Below are positions 1-8,219 of a DNA stretch of 13,716 nt, piece after piece. The notes under the pieces are model-generated. The model was given only the letters and a program-made list of their open reading frames with translations. It made no database searches and was not told the origin of the DNA. The translations under genes were made by a program, and so were the position numbers. The DNA is from Jimgerdemannia flammicorona (Eukaryota; Mucoromycota; Endogonomycetes; Endogonales; Endogonaceae): the NCBI GenBank assembly GCA_003990745.1, contig RBNI01004622.1, forward strand, positions 1 through 13,716, given 5' to 3'. Positions within the stretch are counted from its first letter, which is position 1. Each line of letters begins with the position of its first letter.

Positions 1-12
1 TTTTTTTTTAAC

Positions 13-39
13 GGACTCATAGTCCTGCGGATTTTTATT
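13..39 (-). promoter_or_regulatory. 3'-end signal of copy A: AATAAA plus terminal hairpin
   Basis: On the element strand AATAAA (34-39) is followed by a perfect 5-bp stem with a 3-nt loop, GGACT-ATG-AGTCC (13-25), then GTT and poly(A). 3' stem-loops next to the tail are known recognition sites for reverse transcriptases of some LINEs. The equivalent position in the LINE of this window (7763-7775) and in copy B (12467-12479) has a stem of the same size. That this is the retrotransposition signal is inferred from position and recurrence. Confidence 0.55.
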
Positions 40-375
40 GGAAGGGAACCTAGACTATATAGGCCAAAACCCTCCCCCACCACCCACTGAACAATATTCC
101 CCCATTAACCTAGGCTACTAAATTGTCCAGTAGTCCCACTGCTCCAGCTATGCCTGTCGAACACTGGCTACGTTAACCCCCATGACATAGACTAGACTTG
201 TCTGCTTACCAGAGCTGGATCATCATTTACATGCGAGAGCACACCTATGTGTCGGATCTAGCAGTGCCAGGACTGAATAAAGAATAGCCCTCCAAATCTC
301 AAAAGAAAGCCTGAGGCAAAGAAAAAACCCCCCAACCAACTAACAGAGAGCAAAGTGGATTCAAAGTGGGTGAGT

Positions 376-410
376 AAAGGACTAACACACAGCACCTTCC
401 TCAAAGGACT
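376..410. repeat. Short direct repeat flanking a 27-bp length difference from copy B
   Basis: AAAGGACT occurs at 376-383 and again at 403-410. Copy B has only one equivalent (AAGTCTTTT on its strand, 12099-12107) and lacks the sequence between. This is the signature of slippage or recombination between short direct repeats, either a gain in A or a loss in B. Confidence 0.6.
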
Positions 411-442
411 TACATATGGGCTAGGGCCTGAAGAGACCCCAC

Positions 443-596
443 TCCCACTCCCCGAGCCTGTGGGCCTTGATCACATTACTGTGTCAGCTCCTGGTTCCAG
501 TTGGGTACTGCCAAATGAGGAAGGTCCCACTCCCCAAGCCTGTGGGCCTCAATCACATTGCCACGTCAGCTCCCGGTTCCAGTTGGGTACAGCCAG
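443..596 (-). repeat. Tandem duplication of an 82-bp segment inside copy A
   Basis: Two adjacent units, 443-524 and 525 to about 596, share TCCCACTCCCC, then GCCTGTGGGCCT, and later TTCCAGTTGGGTAC, all offset by exactly 82 bp. They differ at scattered positions, so the duplication is not brand new. Copy B has one unit at the matching place (about 12001-12069), so unit number varies within the family. Confidence 0.85.
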
Positions 597-1375
597 GATG
601 CTGGCCCCTGCACCACCCCACCCCCCACCAGCCAATCGAAAGGCCCCACCGAAATATTGTCCACCCCAGCCCCAATGACCGCCCCCAGCCTGGCACCCCA
701 CTGGTTCACCATAATTGCCCTTCCTCCTATCTGTGACAGCCATCTCCCCTCCCATCCTGACAACACCCGAAAAGCAGTCACCTACGCCAGAACTGCACTC
801 GCCGGGAAGCTCGCCAAAGCCAGAGGGCCCCACCACAGGTACTGAGGACCTGCAGGTAACTTATACTGAGCACTTGATGCCCAAGGTCAGCCGACTCCCT
901 ACATAGCCCAAGACACACCAAGACAGCACCTTGTTGGCGATGACAAAAGGAAGAAGGTGCCACACCAAAACGGATGCACTCCAGATGCAGCCAAAGACAC
1001 CAGAAACTACGAAAAAGTGGAGAAGACACTGATCCAACACCAATAAAGGGGCAACTCATCACCATTGCCCTTCTCCCACCATGCCCATGTAGGCACAGCA
1101 AACCAACCCAAGGTAGAGAGGATAATAATAGGGGAAAGGGGACTCAGAAGATTGCCTACCAAACCTTGTGACCAGTAAGATAGCAGAGAAAGGGGTGTCA
1201 CATTGTGTAATTGATGTAAACATTTAATTATCTAATTTGGAAATCAAAATATGTAATAGTAGATTTGAATTAATCTAGATAGGATTCAAATCTCATCTAA
1301 GTTGATCTAGATAGAATTCAATCTAAATCCAATCTGAATTCAATCTGAATTAAATTGACTTATTCAGAGCACTAA

Positions 1376-1740
1376 CTATAAAGGTCATAATGATTTCTAT
1401 ATTCTTTTCTTCAATCTTCTTCAAATGGTTCCTTACTTATTTTATCTTTTTCTTCTCATTTTTCAATAATTTTCTTACTTTCCTTTAAATCTAAACCTTA
1501 TAGAGTAGAGAAAATATCTTTTTTAGCATTATTTATTTCATTATAATATTTAAATTAATCATTATAGTATTGAATATATTGATAAAGTAAACAAATATAT
1601 CCTCTTTAAAAATTTTCAGTAAGATAGTTCTTGTAAAGTTTTAGTTAATATTCTTCATTATTAATCTGTGTGATTTTATCAACTACTGCTAAATCATGAG
1701 TAATATATCTATCTTCTAAATATTTGTCTAATTTTGTCAT
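1376..1740 (-). pseudogene. Possible degraded C-terminal coding remnant, unrecognised
   Basis: Reading the minus strand from ATG at 1740 gives a Lys/Glu/Asp/Asn-rich frame that starts MTKLDKYLEDRYITHDLAVV and continues for about 121 codons to a TAG at 1376. It is broken by several TAA and TGA codons. Blocks such as DIFSTL, GLDLKESKKIIE and EEKDKISKEPFEED look like real acidic protein rather than random AT-rich translation, and the breaks are the kind RIP makes from CAA and CGA. I do not recognise the family. It would be the tail of an older transposon ORF running right to left, cut off at its 5' side by the LINE. The frame may still be fortuitous. Confidence 0.3.
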
Positions 1741-1892
1741 TATTCAACTACTTAACTTATAATAGTATTTTTAATTATTCAATTTAGTTTAATAATTCTT
1801 TGTTTCTCTCTTAGAGTTCATTAATTATATTTGTCATAATATTATATTTATATACTTATATATTCCTTTTATAAGATTATATTAAGTATATA

Positions 1893-1901
1893 GATTATTT
1901 T
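1893..1901 (+). repeat. Candidate target-site duplication of the LINE (left copy)
   Basis: GATTATTTT occurs here and again immediately after the poly(A), at 7845-7853. A 9-bp match is short, and such AT-rich words recur by chance in this DNA, so this is only a candidate. If real, the LINE starts at 1902 and its first 130 or so bases are AT-rich. Confidence 0.3.
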
Positions 1902-2299
1902 AAGATTTTTTTACTTTAAAACTATCAAAGAAAATAATGACATCCTTTCTCAACTATACCTCATATTATACACACTTTTACAATATACTTTTAAAGTATT
2001 TATTAGAGAAAGATACTAAGGTCATGGTAACCAATAAGTAAGCCAATATATATACTAGATTGGGTAGACCTAGAGCCTTCAACTGGTAATATATTGGACA
2101 AGAATATGAATTAGGAATGGGGTCTTTCAGTGGTCTAAGTAGATAGAACAGTTCAGGCAGTAGTAGCAGTACTGGAGGAGGGACAGGAGGGTAGAGAGAG
2201 AGGAGCTTTGCTGATATGCTGAAGAATGGAGGATGGTCTGTTAGATCTTGGAGAGGTCAGATAGAGAAGAAGGAGAAGTAAAGAGAAGTAAAAGCAGAG

Positions 2300-4060
2300 G
2301 GCTCAGTATCTTGGCCAGTGGGTGGAAGGGCTGGTGTAGCAATAGCTGAGGGTAGGGGAGGGACTGCTAATGGTGGCATAACTGAGGATCTGGAAAAAAA
2401 TCCAGATATGACTATTGATGGAGGAGCTGGGCTAATGGAACCAAAGAGAAAGAGGGACCTGACTGATGGTGTGATGGGGCTAGCAGTGGCACTATTACTC
2501 AAGAAGTCAATTTCAGAGTTTGTTGTAACTTTGTGCTTTTGGGGCTTGGCCATGATGGTAAGGATGGTCCTGGAGATTATCTCAAAGCAAGTGACTAAAG
2601 CTGCCTTAGTGAAGTTTCTGAAGAGACTAGAGAGAGTTGAAGTGAGTTTTGAGAAGGCAGATCTACTGGAGGAAGCATTGAAGACTGGAGTAGCTATAAG
2701 AGAGGTAGTAGTCCCCATGGTATACTGTCTGAGGTGGGACCTCAGAGTGGTTCAGTTACTGGTGAAGAGGGTGCCTACAGTGACAATGGTTGAGACTAGA
2801 AGGAGGGTTGAGGAGGTGATGGTAGAGTGGTGATGTGGTAGATATTGAATTCCAGATGTAGGAGGGGACTACTTTTAGGATAAGAGATGTGGATGTTAGG
2901 ATCTGACTAGTTGGGAGAGAGGCCACTGAGAAGACAAGTAGCTGGTCTTTAATAATGTTATAGAGGGCCTTCATCTGTAAGGTATTGAGGGTAAAGGAGA
3001 GTGAGAAGGAGGAGGAGGACCTTCTGAAAGCATTAAAGGAACTTGGAGGAGTAGTGGAATGTTGAGCAAAAGCTTAGAAGGCCTATGTGGATTCAATGCA
3101 TTTAGAGATAGTGGAGGGGAAGTATGTCTGAATAGATAAGAAGTAGTGGGAGAGGGCCCAAGGGAGGAAGTAACAGAGAGAGCTATTGGCCAGTATGAAG
3201 GAGAGTAATGCCAAGATAGCAAGTGGAGCAGGGGGACTTGAGGGGACAAAGGTGAGTGCTTGGACTAGTAGTAGAGAGGAGCAGAGAGAGGTAGATATTC
3301 AGACAGAGAGGAGAGCTAGAGATCAGATACTATATAATGATGGTATGCTAGAGGTCTTTGAGGATAATGAGGATAAGAGAGCACCAGCTGGCCCTAGAAA
3401 AGTATAAGGTAGTGAGGATATTGAGATGAGGGGTACACAAAGGGTCAGGTTTGGGGTCTCTAATGCAGTGATAGAAGGACAGATAGTAGGACTCTAGGAG
3501 GATGAGCTAGTAGATGTCTCAGATAGAGAGTGGAAAGAATCTGCCAGTATAGAAATTGATATCTCTATGTTAGATGAGGGGAGGCCAGATACTCTGGGAG
3601 AGAAAGATGTTGAGGATATACAGTAGATGTGCCACATTATACATAACTTGGCAGCTGAGGAGTTGGGAGAGATAGACTTGAGGGTTGTCAGTGAGGAGTA
3701 TTGGGAAAGAGTGCTTTAGAGAGATGGTGTGGTAGAGGCTCTCAAGATTGAGATATTAGCAATCTTCATGAAAGAGGAGGGGTATGAGGTTGATGAGATA
3801 AGAGAGAAAGAGTTGGCAGTGGCTGCTGGAGAATGAGCTGTATTCTGGTAGGAGCAGTAGCAAGGACTTCAATTTTGGCAGAGTGTGTACCAGGAGTATA
3901 GGGATACAATAGAAGAGAAGGAAGATATAGAACTGGCTGACCTTCTGGCTAGACTGGAGGCAGATAAGCTAGTGAGGGTAGAGTTAACTATAGAGTAAGA
4001 AATAGATCTAGCAAGAGAGGAGAGGAGGACTGAGTTGTAAAGAGATCTTACTTCTAAATA
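2300..4060 (+). pseudogene. LINE ORF1 (gag-like RNA-binding protein), RIP-killed
   Basis: The first half (about 2440-2835) is best read in the frame containing GLGHDGKDGPGDYLKASD and later GEEGAYSDNG: a Ser/Gly/Asp-rich, probably disordered region whose breaks are mostly TGA, as expected from Arg CGA. Near 2835-2870 the coding frame shifts by one. From about 2850 to 4060 one frame runs through with stops only at TAG, TGA and TAA. It contains KESEKEEEDLLKALKELGG (about 2994-3050), KAYVDSMHLEIVEGKYV (about 3078-3128), MKESNAKIASGAGG (3195-3236) and a long Glu/Asp-rich, coiled-coil-like tract (about 3500-4020). ORF1 of LINEs binds the element RNA. I see no CCHC zinc knuckle, although RIP turns TGT and TGC (Cys) into Tyr codons, so knuckles could have been erased. 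The acidic tract is in the same frame as the endonuclease, so it might instead be the N-terminus of ORF2. A 171-codon uninterrupted frame at 2318-2833 is offset from this reading and is probably spurious. Confidence 0.6.
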
Positions 4061-4080
4061 TTATTCCCAATGAACAGTAC

Positions 4081-7000
4081 AACTAATATTTTTTTCTCTG
4101 AATATGAATGGGTTATGGGGATCTAGATGGTATAAGAACATTTTCACCTGGCTTAAGAAATTGGAGGCTGATCTCTTTCTACTACAGGATGTTCATTACA
4201 AGGATGATATAAATCAAGTGGAGTGGACTAGAGAATGGAGAGGTGCTATAGCTTGGATTAGCAAAGTGGTAATTTTAGTATAAAGTTGTAAAGGGGATTT
4301 AGGTGGAATCAGGAGCTGGGGAGACCATTTGGTATGGGAGAAATGATACCAACCTGGATGAGAGTCAGTAAGAGTTGACTCTTGCTACTGCTCTGCAACT
4401 AGAGATAAGCAGATTGTATAGATTAAGAGTCTTTTAGAGGGGGGTGCTCTCTTGGAGGATGGGGTAGATATTCTGAGTGATAACTTCAATATAGTGCAGA
4501 ATCTTCAGTTAGATAGAACTGATGGAGAAAGGAGTGCTGGTAGAAGGAGTAGTGGCCTGGACATATGAGAGAAGATAGAGAACCTTAGCTCCCTAAGAGA
4601 TATAGGCAGAATACAGTAGGGAGAAAAGAGGATCCTCATATACTGGGTGAATGGCCTAGGTATAAGGATTGACTGGATCCTAACAGCTGAATGCTAGAGC
4701 ATAGATATTTTGAGAACTCTGGAGGTGGAGTGGTGCTCATGGTCAGATCACTGGAGTCTATTAGGGCAGAGGCAGTTTGGGGGGAGTGGAGATGGATCTG
4801 GACATTAGTGCCTTAACTCCTCCCTGCTGGCTGAGAAGGTATTGTAAGACCCTTAGGTGGAGGACATTCAGATAAAGATTACTAGCTAGATATATGAGGG
4901 CTTACCAGTAGATATTTGATGGATGAAGTTGAAAGAGACTGTGAGGGTTTACTAGAGTAGAGCTGGTAGGGATGCTGGGCAGCAGAGAAGGAAAAGAGTG
5001 AGGTGTGCTTCTAATAGGTTGGTTAGATTATAGATGAAATAGCAGATTTGATAAATTCTAGAGAGATGGATGATTGGAGGTTGATGCAAGCTAAGCTGGA
5101 GGTAGTGGAGTTGTAACAGGTGCTGAGAGAGAAAGAGGAGATATATATGAAAGGAATGGCAGCTAGGCTAAAGTGATAGAGACTGGAGGAGGGTGAGAGA
5201 TCTACTAGGTACTTGTCAGGGCTCCTCTAGACAAGAAGGGTGTAGCATCAATGAGATGGAGTCCTTGATGCAGAGGGAGAGATAGTACATAGTATACAAC
5301 AGATCTTGGGATTACTGAAGGAGTAGTGGAGAGGTCTGTGAAGTGAGGAGAAAGTGGGTGCCAATGCAGAGGCAATTGGAGATACTCTAGAGGATTGAAA
5401 GTCACTATAAGTAGAGGGCCTGGGGGATTTAATCCTGCCAGTCCAAGAGGAGAAGATCTAGAGAGTCCTTATAACAACTAAGCTTAGAATAGCACCAGGA
5501 GAGGATGAATTACCTTGAGACTTTTGGAAAAAGATGGTGAGAGTCTCTAGAGTATTAGGAGAGATAACAGCCCTCTACAACCTTATTCTTCTGAAGAGTC
5601 AGTGGGTTGGAGGACAGGATCTAGGGCTAGTGACCCTGTTATATAAGGACAAGGAGAGAAGGGAGAACTGAAAGAACTGGAGACTGATCATGCTTCTGGA
5701 TATAAACAGAAAGATGGTTACTAAGATAATTGTAGTGAGATTATAGAAGATTGCCCAACAGGTGCTGGGTGAGAAGCAGCAGGGCTTTGTTAGAGGCAGA
5801 CTTATTAGAGATAGGATGGCATGAGTCCATGGCATCATTGAAGAAGTACAGGCTAGTGGATTGGATGGGAGACTGATCTTTTTGAACCAGAAGAAGGCAT
5901 ATGACCATATTCAGTAGGTGTGGCTGAGCAAGGTGCTAGACAGAATTGGAGTTTCCCCACTATTTCAGATTTCTATGTTGAGTCTGTTGGAGGGCAGTAG
6001 GGCAGCACTAATGTGTAATGGTCACTAGGGTCTGGCATTTCCCTTGGGGAGGAGAGTTCCTCAGGGAGATCCACTGTCTCCCATTCTATATGCTCTTTCA
6101 TTAGAACCTTTGATGGATAGGATTTGACAGAAGGTAGCAGGGCTCTCTATCTATGGTATAATGTAGAAGGTGGGAGCCTTTGCAGATGACATAGTGATTG
6201 GACTTGGATCAGTGGCAGATATTGAGGCACTTAAGGAGATGGTGGAGAAAAACTCAACTGGTATAAGTATGAGACAATAATATTGGAAATAGACTGGTGG
6301 AAGGGGATGTCATTGGAACAATTATCTCTATAAGAGAGGTGGTATGGTATCTGGACATCTTCCTTTCAGTATATGAATCTGTCTTACTATGAGTATGGTG
6401 AGAGAGAAGGGTGGCCATCTGGAGAGAGACTCTTAGAGGTTGGAGAGGTCACTACATCTCTCTGGCAGGCCAGGTTTTGATTCTAAATATCTACTGATTT
6501 CCTAAGCTGTGGTATATTGTTTATTACTTAGACTTTCCAGTTTGGGTGGTAAAGAGACTGATGAAATGGGCTAGGGATTGGATTTGGGCTGAGAGGTGGT
6601 CCCAGATCAGTTGGGATACCCTTTCAATATCAGTAGTTCAGGGGGGGCTAGGACTGGTGGATCTTTCTAAGAGACTATACTATCTGAGAGCTTGGTGGTT
6701 GAAGTAGACTGTTGAGCTGCAGGGAGGGAGATGAGTGCTACTGATGCAGAAGATATGGGAGATGAGATTCTCTCCAAGAGGGTTCTCAGGGGATTTGCTA
6801 TCTCTGGTAGATCTGAGTGAAAGCTATTAGCTATGACATAAAGGCTTCTAGTGGGGGGTGGCAGATAGAGTATACTGCACAGGCTTGTGCTAGCATAGTA
6901 ATAAAGAAAAGATGCTGTAGAGACCAGCTATATAGAGATAGGACAGACTACTATTGGGGGGTGCTCTACTTATTGAGTTTGATATTAGTGATAGAGTAGA

Positions 7001-7640
7001 GTATCAGCAGGGACTCAGTCAGAATCTCCAGCCCAGCAGTTGGCAAGTAGTAAGGATTGGCAAAAAGTGGGACTGGGCAGGAGTCTGGTCATAGAGTGCT
7101 GAGGTGCAGAGATAGCTTTCTCCTAAGTTCTGGGTAGTATGGTGGTAGATGCTATAGAGGAATGTCATATTGAATTTCCATGCTAGACATTTGGTGGATG
7201 GTAGACTACTGAAATATAAGGAGTGTTACAATATAGGACAAGTTGGGGGATTTATATAGATATCAGAATATTGGCTGGGAGAGTGCAAGATTCTAGGAGA
7301 CTTTTGGGTAGTAGTAGAGAACCAGTTGGGTATCAAGAGGAGACTAGAGGGGGAGAGAAGTCACTGGGAAGATTTGAGAACTAGGTTGGTGAGAGGTGTG
7401 GGCAATGAATAACTTACTGTAGAGTGAGTTTTAGCTATATAAATAGGGCTGGCTGGACATTGGCTCTTTGTTTTTAAGGAGAGATGACAGCTGGGTTTGC
7501 AGGAGAGATTATTAAGATGAGAGGGGTTGATGGGAGATATACTGACAGAGTGGTTGGTTAGATGGAGTCTCCAGAGTACACATTATTACTATCTAGTGGA
7601 GGGGATCTGTAAACAGAGTAGTGGGTAAATGGAGATAATT
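4081..7640 (+). pseudogene. LINE ORF2: AP endonuclease and reverse transcriptase, RIP-killed
   Basis: The endonuclease starts with LNMNGLWGSRWYKNIFTW (from 4098). It continues with FLLQDVHY (expected FLLQETH), DNFNIVQNLQLDRTDG (4479 on; the family has GDFN, so Gly became Asp), RIDWILTAE (about 4660) and WSDHW (4740-4754), the conserved Ser-Asp-His. A frame change lies between 4754 and about 5180. The reverse transcriptase then reads EEGERSTRY (about 5189), APGEDELP-stop-DFW (about 5492), QGFVRGRLIRDRMA (5780), LIFLNQKKAYDHIQ, VPQGDPLSPILYALSLEPL (about 6057) and the catalytic FADD (6179-6190). The thumb follows with LAGQVLILN and GGLGLVDL (about 6646). Both catalytic Asp of FADD survive, but many TAG/TGA codons interrupt the frame. 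These enzymes nick target DNA and copy the element RNA there by target-primed reverse transcription. I do not see a clear RNase H domain, and the last 900 bases are too damaged to assign. Confidence 0.85.
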
Positions 7641-7750
7641 AATAACCTAGTAGTATTTAATCAAGAAGGGGTAGGGGAGAAGAGGGAGCCCCTAGGGGGA
7701 TTGGATAGAGGTGGGCTCAGTGTATTATATATGAGATAGATGAGTGTATT

Positions 7751-7774
7751 AATAAAGAAAGGAGTTTAAGAGAC

Positions 7775-7778
<4 letters not shown>
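7751..7778 (+). promoter_or_regulatory. LINE 3'-end signal: AATAAA and pre-tail hairpin
   Basis: AATAAA (7751-7756) is followed by AGTTT-AAG-AGACT (7763-7775). One likely C-to-T change leaves a G-U pair, so a 5-bp stem with a 3-nt loop still forms in RNA. ATT and the poly(A) follow directly. The layout matches the tail of the 1.2-kb family at 13-39. Confidence 0.5.

Positions 7779-7844
<66 letters not shown>
7779..7844 (+). repeat. Poly(A) tail of the LINE, 66 uninterrupted A
   Basis: A pure run of 66 A residues ends the element and marks its 3' boundary with the flanking DNA at 7845. RIP cannot alter A:T pairs, so the run would survive an episode that wrecked the rest of the element. Confidence 0.95.
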
Positions 7845-7846
<2 letters not shown>

Positions 7847-8219
7847 TTATTTTTCTTTAAGGTAGTTGTGAATAAAAGAAGATATATCAGATTTTGATAT
7901 TTTTTATTGATGATAATCTAGTTATAGTATGAAAATAAAGAAAAAATTCTCTAAAAAAATTTATATTCTGCCTAATTATACTCTTAGAAGATACTGAGAA
8001 ATATAGAGTAAAGCAAGAGATCAAATTAAAAAAGAAAGTAAAGAACTTAAAAGAAGTATAAAAATAGAGAGTACTTTTGGTTTTCTTACTCTAATTATTC
8101 AATATAGTAGATATCAGATCAATAAGATTATAAGCAAAGCAACAGCAAAAATAAAATCTTCAAGTCTGGTATCTAAGTAATGTCAAATGTTCACTTTGTC
8201 TGGTTTTGTTACAGTATGC

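Larger units (their letters stand above)
1..1200 (-). mobile_element. Copy A: 1.2-kb non-autonomous, LINE-tailed retroelement, not RIP-mutated
   Basis: Read on the minus strand, this element begins near 1200 (TGACACCCCTTTCTCTGC), runs left, and ends in AATAAA (34-39), a small hairpin (13-25) and at least nine A residues (poly-T 1-9). The same sequence recurs in RIP-damaged form at 11317-12537 and as a 3' fragment at about 11150-11316, which shows it is a dispersed repeat. It keeps normal CpG, unlike everything from 1201 to 13012. The element strand is G- and T-rich. Its longest open frames are about 107 codons, one on each strand (355-678 plus, 778-1101 minus), low in complexity and without a recognisable domain, so I treat it as non-coding. 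No pol III A/B box is evident, so a tRNA-derived SINE is unlikely. It may instead be a deletion derivative of, or a parasite on, a LINE. The true 3' end of the tail may lie left of the window. Confidence 0.75.
1201..2030. other. AT-rich stretch left of the LINE, origin unknown
   Basis: This is very AT-rich with no CpG. At 1272-1352 there is a patch of near-repeats built on ATCTAGATAGRATTCAA and CAATCTGAATT, which could be the decayed end of a small transposon. A possible minus-strand coding remnant lies at 1376-1740. The rest shows nothing I can name. Confidence 0.5.
2030..7844 (+). mobile_element. RIP-inactivated non-LTR retrotransposon (LINE, Tad1-like)
   Basis: The element has the order 5' region, ORF1 (about 2300-4060), ORF2 with an AP-type endonuclease (about 4081-4760) and reverse transcriptase (about 5180-6700), a 3' region with AATAAA (7751-7756), a hairpin (7763-7775) and a 66-nt poly(A). 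That order and its roughly 5.8-kb size fit a near full-length fungal Tad1-clade LINE. All coding parts carry stops and at least two frame changes, so it is dead. The plus strand is strikingly purine-rich. The 5' end is uncertain: base composition changes near 2030, whereas a possible 9-bp target-site duplication would put it at 1902. The clade call rests on host and architecture, not on a phylogeny. Confidence 0.85.

Noticed and set aside
355..678. 107-codon plus-strand frame in copy A (and overlapping frames at 467-906 and 549-1101)
   Set aside because: Low-complexity Pro-rich or Gly-rich translations that cross the 82-bp duplication, antisense or out of frame with each other, with no domain. 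The element reads as non-coding.
2318..2833. Uninterrupted 171-codon plus-strand frame (and a 153-codon minus-strand frame over 2257-2718)
   Set aside because: A neighbouring frame gives a more protein-like Ser/Gly/Asp-rich reading whose breaks are RIP-type TGA and TAG. The open frames are shadows in the LINE ORF1 region.
5205..5838. Minus-strand frames of 66 and 79 codons (5205-5405, 5599-5838)
   Set aside because: They are antisense to the clear reverse transcriptase reading on the plus strand.
6817..6999. 60-codon plus-strand frame
   Set aside because: It lies in the damaged C-terminal half of LINE ORF2 and has no independent support.
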